A DNA stretch of 64,000 nucleotides from Thiemannella venezuelensis. GTDB taxonomy: Bacteria > Actinomycetota > Actinomycetes > Streptosporangiales > Streptosporangiaceae. Every line of letters begins with the position of its first letter. Within the stretch, counting starts at the first letter, position 1. A model generated the notes under the pieces. It did no database searches. It had not been told where the DNA came from and saw only the letters and a list, made by a program, of their open reading frames with translations. Of this stretch, positions 44,964 through 53,400 are shown piece after piece. A program made the position numbers and the translations under genes. The stretch lies in NCBI RefSeq assembly GCF_014203605.1, contig NZ_JACHJJ010000012.1, forward strand, positions 124,001-188,000. The letters run 5' to 3'.

Positions 44964-45971
44964 TTAAAGCCAATCAAGTGGATAATCCGGATCTATCGGA
45001 TCATCCACACCCTCCGGCTCCTCGCCCTCAAGGGCCTCACGGATGACGCGGAAGGCCAGGCCGGGCCCGTATCCCTTGCGGGCGAGCATGCCCGCGAGCC
45101 GCCGTGTCCTGGCGGCCGGTTCCAGCCCCCGGGTGGAGGCGAGCTTACGCGCCACGAGCCGCCGGGCGGTCTCCGCCTCCTGCTCGGGATCGAGCTGCTC
45201 GACGGCCTCCTTGACCGTGTCCTCCTCCACCCCGCGCCGCCGGAGCTCGGAGGCCAGCGCCCGCCGGGCGAGCCCGCGCCCGGCGTGCCGCGAGCTCACC
45301 CACGCGGCGGCGAACGCCTCGTCGTCGATGAGCCCGACCTCGGAGAACCGCTCCAGCACGGCCTCGGCCGCCTCCTCGGGCACCTCGCGCTTGCGCAGCG
45401 CCTCCGCGAGCTGGGCCCGGGTGCGCGGCGCCATGGTCAGCAGCCTCAGGCAGATCGCCCGCGCCACCGCCTGCGGATCGGCCTCGGGCCCCCGGCTCGC
45501 CGGAGAGCCCTCCACCGGCCCGTCGGGCGGGAATCCTCCGGACCTCCTCCGGGAAGTCCGTCCGGAGGCTCCCCTGGGCGCTCTTCCGGAACGCTCCTCG
45601 GGCCCGCTCCCGAAGTCGCCTCCGGACGCCTCCTCGGACCCTTCTCCGGGCATGCCGCCGGAACGGCGCCACGCGGATCCACCCGCATCGCCCTCAGGGC
45701 GTTTTCCCCGGCGCCGCGAAGCACGGCCTCGCGCACCACCGGCCCCGCCCTCCGGGCCGTCTTCCGAGCCGCCTTCCGGCCCGGAGCCCTCGGCCGGTCC
45801 CGTGCGCCCGGCGGACCCCGCTCCGGCGGTGAACGCCTCCCACGCCCCCGGCCGGTCACCGCGCGAGCGCTCCGGCCGGCCGCCCCGGCCGGAGGGTCCG
45901 GTTTCGGGCAGGTCGGGCCAGGCGCCCCAGTCTCGCGGTCCGGCCGGACCGGAGTCAGGCCCCGTCACCAC
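44964..45971 (-). CDS. recX: RecX regulatory protein with long disordered N-terminal extension
   Basis: 335 residues. The RecX helical domain occupies only the last 170 or so (AVARAICLRLLTMAPRTRAQLAEAL, then VLERFSEVGLIDDEAFAAAWV and GYGPGLAFRVIREAL). The first 160 are Gly/Arg/Glu/Ser-rich with recurring GSE, EGG and RRR blocks and no recognisable fold. Typical RecX is about half this length. It binds RecA filaments and limits their activity. The GTG start is 13 bases after recA, and the two are surely co-transcribed. The 287-base gap after its stop (44677-44963) has no gene; it holds the short palindrome TCCGCGCTGCGCGGA. Confidence 0.88.
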   Translation of the reverse strand: MVTGPDSGPAGPRDWGAWPDLPETGPSGRGGRPERSRGDRPGAWEAFTAGAGSAGRTGPAEGSGPEGGSEDGPEGGAGGARGRASRRRGKRPEGDAGGSAWRRSGGMPGEGSEEASGGDFGSGPEERSGRAPRGASGRTSRRRSGGFPPDGPVEGSPASRGPEADPQAVARAICLRLLTMAPRTRAQLAEALRKREVPEEAAEAVLERFSEVGLIDDEAFAAAWVSSRHAGRGLARRALASELRRRGVEEDTVKEAVEQLDPEQEAETARRLVARKLASTRGLEPAARTRRLAGMLARKGYGPGLAFRVIREALEGEEPEGVDDPIDPDYPLDWL

Positions 45972-45984
45972 GGCTCAGCCCGGA

Positions 45985-47082
45985 TCAGACGTCGCCCGGC
46001 TTGGGCGCCGCGGCCGCCTTGGCGCCGCGGCCGGAGGCGGCCGGAGCGGCCGGGGCCGCGGGCGGCTGGGCGGCGGGAGCGTCGACGCGGGGACCGACGC
46101 CGAGCTTCTCCTTGATCTTCTTCTCGATCTCGTTCGCCATGTCGGGGTGGTTGCGCAAGAAGTTGCGGGCGTTCTCCTTGCCCTGGCCGAGCTGGTCGCC
46201 CTCGTAGGTGTACCAGGCGCCGGACTTGCGGACGAAGCCGTGCTCGACGCCCATGTCGATCAGACCGCCCTCACGGGAGATGCCGATGCCGTAGAGGATG
46301 TCGAAGTCGGCCACGCGGAAGGGCGGGGCCATCTTGTTCTTGACGACCTTCACCCGGGTGCGGTTGCCGACGGCCTCGGTGCCGTCCTTCAGCGTCTCGA
46401 TGCGGCGGATGTCGAGCCGGACCGAGGCGTAGAACTTCAGCGCCTTGCCACCGGTCGTGGTCTCCGGCGAGCCGAACATGACGCCGATCTTCTCGCGGAG
46501 CTGGTTGATGAAGATCGCGGTGGTGCCGGTGCTGTTGAGCGCGCCGGCGACCTTGCGCAGGGCCTGGGACATCAGGCGGGCCTGGAGGCCGACGTGGCTG
46601 TCGCCCATCTCGCCCTCGATCTCGGCCTTGGGCACCAGGGCCGCGACCGAGTCGATGACCAGCAGGTCGACGGCGCCGGACCGGATCAGCATGTCGGCGA
46701 TCTCCAGCGCCTGCTCGCCGGTGTCGGGCTGGGAGACCAGCAGCGCGTCGGTGTCGACGCCCAGCTTCTTGGCGTATTCCGGGTCGAGGGCGTGCTCGGC
46801 GTCGATGAACGCGGCGATGCCGCCCGCGCGCTGGGCGTTGGCCACCGCGTGCAGCGCGACGGTGGTCTTACCGGAGGACTCGGGGCCGTAGATCTCGACG
46901 ATCCGGCCGCGCGGGAGCCCGCCGATGCCGAGGGCGACGTCGAGGGAGATGGATCCGGTCGGGATCACTTCGATGGGCGCGCGGGTCTCGTCGCCGAGAC
47001 GCATGACGGAGCCCTTGCCGAACTGCCGCTCGATCTGAGCGAGCGCGGTCTCGAGCGCCTTCTCGCGGTCGTTAGCTGCCAT
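45985..47082 (-). CDS. recA: RecA recombinase
   Basis: 365 residues from ATG 47082. Walker A GPESSGKT (Lys72), Walker [15 protein letters not shown]-binding loops in [24 protein letters not shown] (L1 side) and [20 protein letters not shown] (L2), and the C-terminal [10 protein letters not shown] are all normal. The last 35 residues are Pro/Ala-rich ([14 protein letters not shown]) as in other actinomycetes. It drives homologous recombination and LexA self-cleavage. An SOS box lies about 115 bases upstream. Confidence 0.98.
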   Translation of the reverse strand: MAANDREKALETALAQIERQFGKGSVMRLGDETRAPIEVIPTGSISLDVALGIGGLPRGRIVEIYGPESSGKTTVALHAVANAQRAGGIAAFIDAEHALDPEYAKKLGVDTDALLVSQPDTGEQALEIADMLIRSGAVDLLVIDSVAALVPKAEIEGEMGDSHVGLQARLMSQALRKVAGALNSTGTTAIFINQLREKIGVMFGSPETTTGGKALKFYASVRLDIRRIETLKDGTEAVGNRTRVKVVKNKMAPPFRVADFDILYGIGISREGGLIDMGVEHGFVRKSGAWYTYEGDQLGQGKENARNFLRNHPDMANEIEKKIKEKLGVGPRVDAPAAQPPAAPAAPAASGRGAKAAAAPKPGDV

Positions 47083-47186
47083 TGGGAGCCCCCCTGGAGG
47101 GTTGCGGGTCGGAATCGGTGTTGCCAGAAAGCTACGGGGTGCCACCGACATTTTCCGGAGAGCACGCCACGACGGATGGCACGTTC

Positions 47187-47208
47187 AATATAGCCGAACG
47201 ACTGTTCG
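47187..47208 (-). promoter_or_regulatory. SOS box and -10 element of recA
   Basis: CGAACGACTGTTCG at 47195-47208 has the actinobacterial LexA pattern GAAC-N4-GTTC. Just downstream on the minus strand is TATATT (47192-47187), a good -10 hexamer, so LexA would sit on the promoter spacer. No other perfect GAAC-N4-GTTC was noticed in the window. Confidence 0.85.
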
Positions 47209-47379
47209 ATCGCGGCTCAACGGCATCACCCGTTCCGGCTCCGCCCGTGCCGCACGGCCTCCCGCCCGCCGCCCGCGAGGCGACATTTGCGGGCATTCCG
47301 CCGAACCCAGTGTCGCCGGACTGACCTGCGGGAATCCTGGAGCCAAAAGCTGTCTAGGTGTCTCCGAGGTGACAACGAC

Positions 47380-47655
47380 GTGACCGACACGTTCGCCCAG
47401 CAGCGGTTGGCCCATCTCGAGTCCCTGGCCGCCGAGCTGCCCGACCGGGGGATGGTCAGTCGCATGCTCGGAGGCGACGATCCCGTGCTCTGGGTCTGGC
47501 ACCCGGGCAGCGGGAGGCAGACGATCGTCTTCGCCACCCCCGCCAAGGAGGGCTGGCTCTTCCTGTGGTCACCCGACGGGCAGGAGGGCACCGCCGATCC
47601 CTCCCGGGTGGCCGAGTCGGTCAAGCAGCTCCTGGCCGGCGCCCCCGTCTCCTGA
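47380..47655 (+). CDS. Small hypothetical protein divergent from recA
   Basis: 91 residues from GTG 47380, with GAGGTG nine bases upstream as a strong ribosome site. The sequence DPVLWVWHPGSGRQTIVFATPAKEGWLFLWSPDGQEG in the middle looks like a small beta-sheet flanked by helices (TDTFAQQRLAHLESLAAEL and RVAESVKQLLAG). No family was recognised. It is divergent from recA, across the SOS-box region. Confidence 0.7.
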   Translation: MTDTFAQQRLAHLESLAAELPDRGMVSRMLGGDDPVLWVWHPGSGRQTIVFATPAKEGWLFLWSPDGQEGTADPSRVAESVKQLLAGAPVS

Positions 47656-47750
47656 GGCCGGCGCGGAGCGCGTCGGGCGCGTGACCGCGCGCCGTCCGCC
47701 CCGGCCCTCTCCCGGCGCGGCGGCCCGCCTTCCGTGCCGTGCAGGAGCCG

Positions 47751-47945
47751 TCAGCGCAGGCGGGGGGCCACGTCCGCCACCCCGCAGACCGCGTGCCAGA
47801 CCTCCTTGGCCGCGATGCCGTCGGCGAGCGCCTGGATCACGGTCCGCCCGTCCAGGTCGGCGATGACGTAGTCGTGGGCCCACGACTCGGCGTAGGAGTC
47901 GCCGAAGTGAAGCTTCATCCGCTTCCAGAACTCTGACAGGCGCAT
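47751..47945 (-). CDS. DUF3046 family protein
   Basis: 64 residues from ATG 47945. MRLSEFWKRMKLHFGDSYAESWAHDYVIADLDGRTV is the family signature, followed by GIAAKEVWHAVCGVADVAPRLR. The family is restricted to actinobacteria and is commonly found beside recA. Function unknown. It would lie upstream of recA on the same strand, with the 47380 gene between on the other strand. Confidence 0.88.
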   Translation of the reverse strand: MRLSEFWKRMKLHFGDSYAESWAHDYVIADLDGRTVIQALADGIAAKEVWHAVCGVADVAPRLR

Positions 47946-48093
47946 GCCCCCCAGAGTATGGGTCCCCCGCAGCCGTGCGCGTCCTGCCGCGAGGAGCGCC
48001 CCCCGTCCCGCGGGCCCGGGGGCCGCGCGCGGTCCGGCCTCCGGGCCCGTTCCGGGCCTGGAAGTCTCCGGCGCGGCGGGTGAGACTCGGAGC

Positions 48094-48309
48094 ATGCTGA
48101 CACTCCCCCTCGCCGGCGTCCTCCTCGCCTCGGCGCTCAGGCCCACCCGCACCGAGAAGGCCGTGCGCCGGGCCAGGCGCCGCGAGTTCCTCAAGCAGCT
48201 GCGCCTCGCCGTGCGGAAGGAGAAGGCCGAGCGCTCCGAGCGGCACGCCATGCAGGTCCGGCAGCCGCGCGAGGGCAGGCCCCGCACCCGCCGCCCCTCC
48301 CGGCGCTGA
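48094..48309 (+). CDS. Small basic hypothetical protein
   Basis: 71 residues from ATG 48094, with GGAG close upstream. A short hydrophobic start (LTLPLAGVLLASAL) is followed by a very basic helical stretch (RTEKAVRRARRREFLKQLRLAVRKEKAERSERHA). It could bind nucleic acid or membrane, but no family is known to me and codon bias alone cannot prove it real. Confidence 0.4.
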   Translation: MLTLPLAGVLLASALRPTRTEKAVRRARRREFLKQLRLAVRKEKAERSERHAMQVRQPREGRPRTRRPSRR

Positions 48310-48375
48310 GGACCGCGGCCCGTCCCCGGGGCCCTCCCGGCGACGGGCGCCGCCCCTCCCGGGGAGGAACGCGGG

Positions 48376-48864
48376 TCAGAGCACGCGGGAGCCGTACATC
48401 TCGCCGAGCGGGTCGGCGAGCAGTTCCAGCCTGGTCCCGTCGGGGTCCCTGAAGTAGATCGAGGCGCCGCTCTCGATCTGGTGCGGCACGCCCGCGGCCT
48501 CCAGCTTGCCCCGCAACCGCTCCCAGGTCACCGGATCCACCGATACGGCGATGTGGTGGAGCCCACCGAGGACCTCCCGGTAGGGGGTCAGGTCGAGCCC
48601 CGGGAAGTCGAAGAAGGCCAGCAGGTTGCCGTTGCCGAGGTCGAAGAAGAAATGGCTGGAACCCCGGTAGTCACGGTTCTCGAAGATCTCCGTGAGGGGG
48701 AACTCCAGCAGGTCCTGGTAGAAGGCGATCGTCCTCTCGACGTCGGAGGAGATCAGGGCGAAGTGGTGCAGACCCCTCGCGCTGCTCGGCGGACGGTGCT
48801 CCCGTATGCGCTCCGCCCTGATCCGCTCGCGTGCCGTCTCGATGGCCGGATAGTCGATGCTCAT
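48376..48864 (-). CDS. VOC-family (glyoxalase/dioxygenase fold) protein
   Basis: 162 residues from ATG 48864. Two beta-alpha-beta-beta-beta modules: LHHFALISSDVERTIAFYQDLLEFPLTEI with metal-type His, and LHHIAVSVDPVTWERL then YFRDPDGTRLELLADP with the C-terminal Glu. The pattern is that of metal-binding VOC proteins such as glyoxalase or extradiol enzymes; the substrate is unknown. The N-terminal 35 residues (ETARERIRAERIREHRPP) form a charged helix outside the fold. Confidence 0.88.
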   Translation of the reverse strand: MSIDYPAIETARERIRAERIREHRPPSSARGLHHFALISSDVERTIAFYQDLLEFPLTEIFENRDYRGSSHFFFDLGNGNLLAFFDFPGLDLTPYREVLGGLHHIAVSVDPVTWERLRGKLEAAGVPHQIESGASIYFRDPDGTRLELLADPLGEMYGSRVL

Positions 48865-48940
48865 TGCTGACCCACCGCTCAGTATGCCGATGCTGTCTGA
48901 GCTATCTCCCCGGCCGCGGTCACCCAACCTGTCCCCACCG

Positions 48941-50302
48941 TCACGCCATGGTGTCGAGGATCTCCTTCACGATCTCCATGGACGTCCCCGGATGCAGGAA
49001 CGCGAACCTGGCCACGGTCTCGCCCTCCCAGCCGGTCGGCGTGACGAAGCCGATCTGCCCGGCGAGCAGCCGCTCCGACCACTCGTGGTAGTCCCGGCCG
49101 GTCCAGCCGGTGCGGCGGAACAGCACGGCCGACAGCTCCGGCTCCCGGATCAGCTCCAGGTGCCCGGTGCCGTCGATCAGGGCCGCGGTCTCCCTCGCGA
49201 GCCGGAGCCCCTTCTCGATGGCCTCGGTGTAGGCGTCGGTGCCGTTGACGGCCAGGGAGAACCAGAGCGGCAGCCCCCGGGCGCGCCGGGTCAGGTGGTA
49301 GGCGTAGTCGGTGGGGTTCCACTCGTCGCCCTCGGTGTGCAGGACGTCGAGGTAGGAGGCGTCCTGGGTGTGCACGGCCCGGGCCAGGCGGGGCTCGCGG
49401 TAGATCAGGGCGGCGCAGTCGAAGGGCGCGAACAGCCACTTGTGCGGGTCCACGACGAAGGAGTCCGCGTGCTCGATCCCGGCGTAGCGGTGGCGGATCG
49501 AGGGGGCGAACAGCCCCGCGCCGCCGTACGCGCCGTCCACGTGGAACCAGAGGCCGCGCTCGCGGGCGACCTCGGCGACTCCGGCGAGGTCGTCGATGAT
49601 CCCGGCGTTGGTGGTGCCGGAGGTGGCGACCGCGGCGATCACGTTCGACGGGTCGGGGTCGGCCGCCAGGGCGGCGCGCAGGGATTCGCCGGTGAGGCGG
49701 TGGTCCCGCGAGGGGACGACGAGGGCGTCCACGTCGATGATGCGCAGGGTGTTGGAGATCGAGGAGTGCGCCTGGTCGCTGACCGCGACGCGCAGGCGGC
49801 CCGCGGGGATCCGGCGCCGGGCGGTGTCGCGGGCGACGACGAGCGCGGACAGGTTGCCCGCCGAACCGCCGGAGACGAAGCAGCCGCCCGCGCCCTCGGG
49901 CATCCCGGCCCGGTCCGCGAGCAGGCGCAGCACCTGGTTCTCGGCGGCGATCGCGCCGGAGGCCTCCAGCCAGGAGATGCCCTGGAGCGAGGCGCAGGAG
50001 ACGACCATGTCGAACAGCAGGGCCGCCTTGGTCGGGGCCGCGGGGATGAAGGAGAGGAACCGGGGGCTGTCGGCGGAGATGACCGCCGGGGCCAGCTGGT
50101 CGGCGTACAGGTTCAGGACCTTCTCCGGGTCGGTGCCCCCGGGAGTGATGATCCCGGCCAGGGCGGCCTCGAGCTTGTCCTTCACCCCGGGGTTGTCGAG
50201 GGGGACGGGATCGAGGGAGAGCCGGTCCTTCATGTAGTCGAAGACCAGGCTCGTCAGGCGCTCGTCGTAGCTGTGCACCAGAGAAGTATGCGGACAAAAC
50301 AC
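48941..50302 (-). CDS. PLP-dependent group II amino-acid decarboxylase
   Basis: 453 residues. The PLP Lys is Lys288 in VDPHKWLF, with Asp256 in WFHVDGAYGG and the ring-stacking His179 in SDQAHSSI. VSGGSAGNLSALVVARD binds the phosphate. The fold-type I order is that of aromatic-L-amino-acid or tyrosine/tryptophan decarboxylases, though glutamate or other substrates cannot be excluded. Its start is either GTG 50302 or the later GTG 50278; neither has a clear ribosome site. It is divergent from the helicase gene across an AT-rich 108-base control region. Confidence 0.88.
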   Translation of the reverse strand: MFCPHTSLVHSYDERLTSLVFDYMKDRLSLDPVPLDNPGVKDKLEAALAGIITPGGTDPEKVLNLYADQLAPAVISADSPRFLSFIPAAPTKAALLFDMVVSCASLQGISWLEASGAIAAENQVLRLLADRAGMPEGAGGCFVSGGSAGNLSALVVARDTARRRIPAGRLRVAVSDQAHSSISNTLRIIDVDALVVPSRDHRLTGESLRAALAADPDPSNVIAAVATSGTTNAGIIDDLAGVAEVARERGLWFHVDGAYGGAGLFAPSIRHRYAGIEHADSFVVDPHKWLFAPFDCAALIYREPRLARAVHTQDASYLDVLHTEGDEWNPTDYAYHLTRRARGLPLWFSLAVNGTDAYTEAIEKGLRLARETAALIDGTGHLELIREPELSAVLFRRTGWTGRDYHEWSERLLAGQIGFVTPTGWEGETVARFAFLHPGTSMEIVKEILDTMA

Positions 50303-50410
50303 TTAAACCAGGCATAGACATTGTGGACACTTTCCGTAGATATTTTTGACCTTCCCGTACGGCTCCCGCCCGGCGCGGGTTCTGTCGGTGGCGCGAGGCA
50401 CCATGGGACG

Positions 50411-53400
50411 GTGACCGGATCAGCGCTCGACCACTTCACCCCGGTGACCCGGCAGTGGTTCGCCGGAGCCTTCGCCGCGCCCACCGCCGCCCAGGAGGGG
50501 GCGTGGGCCTCGATCGCCCGGGGCGACAACACCCTGGTGGTCGCTCCCACCGGCTCCGGCAAGACGCTGGCCGCGTTCCTGTGGTCGCTCGACCGGCTGG
50601 CCGCCGAGCGCATGGCCGCGGCCCCGGAGACGGCCCCGGAGACGGCCCGGCCGTCCCGCGGCGGGCGCGGGCGGGCGAAGCCGGACGACGGGCCGCCCCG
50701 GCGCTGCCGGGTCCTGTACGTCTCACCGCTCAAGGCCCTGGCGGTGGACGTCGAGCGCAACCTGCGGGCTCCGCTGACCGGGCTCCGGCAGACGGCCCGG
50801 CTGCTCGGGCTCCCCGTGCCGGAGATCTCGGTGGCGATCCGGTCGGGCGACACCTCCGCCGAGGAGCGGCGCAGGTTCGCGGCCAAGCCGGCCGACATCC
50901 TGATCACCACCCCGGAGTCGCTGTTCCTGCTGCTGACGAGCCAGGCCCGCGAGGCGCTGCGCGGGGTGGAGACGGTCATCGTCGACGAGGTGCACGCGGT
51001 GGCGGCCACCAAGCGCGGCGCGCACCTGGCGCTCAGCCTGGAGCGGCTCGACGCCCTGCTGCCCCGCCCCGCGCAGCGCATCGGCCTCTCGGCGACCGTG
51101 CGGCCGGTGAGCGAGGTGGCCGGGTTCCTCGGCGGGCCGCGCCCGGCGGCCGTGGTCCAGCCGCCCTCGGACAAGGTCATCGAGGTCGAGGTCGTCGTCC
51201 CGATCGAGGACATGACCGAGCTCGACACCGCCCCCCGGCCCCGCCAGGACGACGACGCGTGGCTCACCGAGCAGCCGGCCAGGCGCTCCATCTGGCCGCA
51301 CGTCGAGGAGCGGCTCTTCGACCTGATCGGCGCGCACGACTCGACGATCGTCTTCGCCAACTCCCGGCGGCTGGCCGAGCGGCTGTGCACCCGCCTCAAC
51401 GAGCTGGCCTGGGAGCGGCGCGCGGGAGAACGGGGGCCGGAGGGCCCCGGGGAGCCGGTCCACTGGGCCGAGGGCTTTCCCGGCGGCCTCCCCCGCCCCG
51501 CCGCCTCGACCGCCACCCCGGCCGAGATGATGGCCCAGGCCGGGGCGAGCGCGGGAGTGGTCCCGGAGATCGTGCGGGCGCACCACGGCTCGGTCTCCAA
51601 GGAGGAGCGGTCCCAGATCGAGGAGGCGCTCAAGTCGGGGCGGCTGCCCGCCGTGGTGGCCACCTCCAGCCTGGAGCTCGGCATCGACATGGGGGCGGTC
51701 GACCTGGTGGCCTGCGTGGAGGCGCCGCCGAGCGTGGCCAGCGGCCTGCAGCGGATCGGCCGGGCCGGCCACCAGGTGGGCGCGGTCTCGCGAGGCGTGA
51801 TCTTCCCCAAGTACCGCGGCGACCTGGTCCAGACGGCCGTGGTGGCCGAGCGGATGAAACGGGGCGAGATCGAGGAGCTGCGCCACCCCCGCAACCCGCT
51901 CGACGTGCTCGCCCAGCAGATCGTCGCGATGACCGCGCTGGACGAGTGGACCGTCGACGAGCTGGAGACCGTGGTCCGCCGCGCCGCGCCGTACCGGACG
52001 CTGCCCAGGAGCGCGCTGGAGGCGACGCTCGACATGCTCGCCGGGCGCTACCCGAGCGAGGAGTTCGCCGAGCTGCGCCCGCGGATCGTCTGGGACCGGG
52101 TCACCGGGGTGCTCCAGGGGCGCCCGGGGACGCAGCGGCTGGCCGTGACCAACGGCGGCACCATCCCCGACCGGGGGCTGTTCGGCGTCTTCCTGGTCGG
52201 TGAGAAGTCCTCCCGGGTGGGCGAGCTGGACGAGGAGATGGTCTACGAGTCCCGGGCCGGGGACGTCTTCGTGCTCGGCGCGACCTCCTGGCGGATCGAG
52301 GACATCACGGCCGACCGGGTGCTGGTCTCCCCCGCCCCGGGCAAGCCGGGCAAACTGCCCTTCTGGCACGGCGACACACCGGGCCGCCCCGCCGAGCTGG
52401 GCCGGGCCATCGGCGCCTTCCTCCGCGAGCTGTCCGGGGCGGACCCCGAGACCGCGCGGGCCCGGGTCAGGGCCGCGGGCCTGGACGGGTTCGCCGCGGC
52501 CAACCTGCTGTCCTACCTGTCCGAGCAGCGCGAGGCCACCGGATACGTCCCGGACGACCGCACGCTGCTGGTCGAGCGCTTCCACGACGAGCTGGGCGAC
52601 TGGCGGGTCGTCGTGCACTCGCCGTACGGCGCGCGCGTGCACGCCCCGTGGGCGCTGGCGATGGGGCGGCGGCTGCGCGAGCGCTACGGCGTCGACGTGC
52701 AGGCCGTGCACTCCGACGACGGGATCGTGCTGCGCATCCCCGACACGCTGTCGGACCCGCCCTCGGACGTCGCGGTCTTCGACGCCGACGAGATCGAGCG
52801 GATCGTCACCGAGGATCTGGGCGGGTCGGCGCTGTTCGCGGCCCGGTTCCGCGAGTGCGCGGGCCGGTCCCTGCTGCTGCCGCGCCGCAGCCCCGGCCGG
52901 CGGACCCCGCTCTGGCAGCAGCGGCAGCGGGCCTCCCACCTGCTGGGCGTGGCCTCCCGCTACGGCTCGTTCCCGGTCGTGCTGGAGACGATGCGCGAGT
53001 GCCTGCAGGACGTGTTCGACGTGCCGGGCCTGGTCGCGCTCATGCGGGACATCGCGGCCCGGCGGGTGCGGCTGGTGGAGGTGGAGACCTCGCAGGCGTC
53101 GCCGTTCGCCGCGTCCCTGCTGTTCACCTACATCGGCGCGTTCATGTACGAGGGGGACGCCCCGCTGGCCGAGCGGCGCGCCCAGGCGCTGGCCCTCGAC
53201 ACGAGCCTGCTGGCCGAGCTGCTCGGCCAGGCCGACCTGCGCGAGCTGCTCGACCCCGACGTGATCGCCGGCACCGAGCGCGAGCTGGCCCGGCTGGACC
53301 GGCCGCTCCGCGACGCCGAGGACCTGGCCGACCTGCTCCGCTCGCACGGTCCCCTGCTCGCCGACGACGTGAGCCTGCGCGAGGGCGACCCGGCGTGGCT

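Noticed and set aside
47083-47379. tRNA or small RNA gene in the recA upstream gap
   Set aside because: No cloverleaf, TPsiC-like GGTTCGA, or RNA-type structure was seen; the region is explained by the SOS-controlled promoter.
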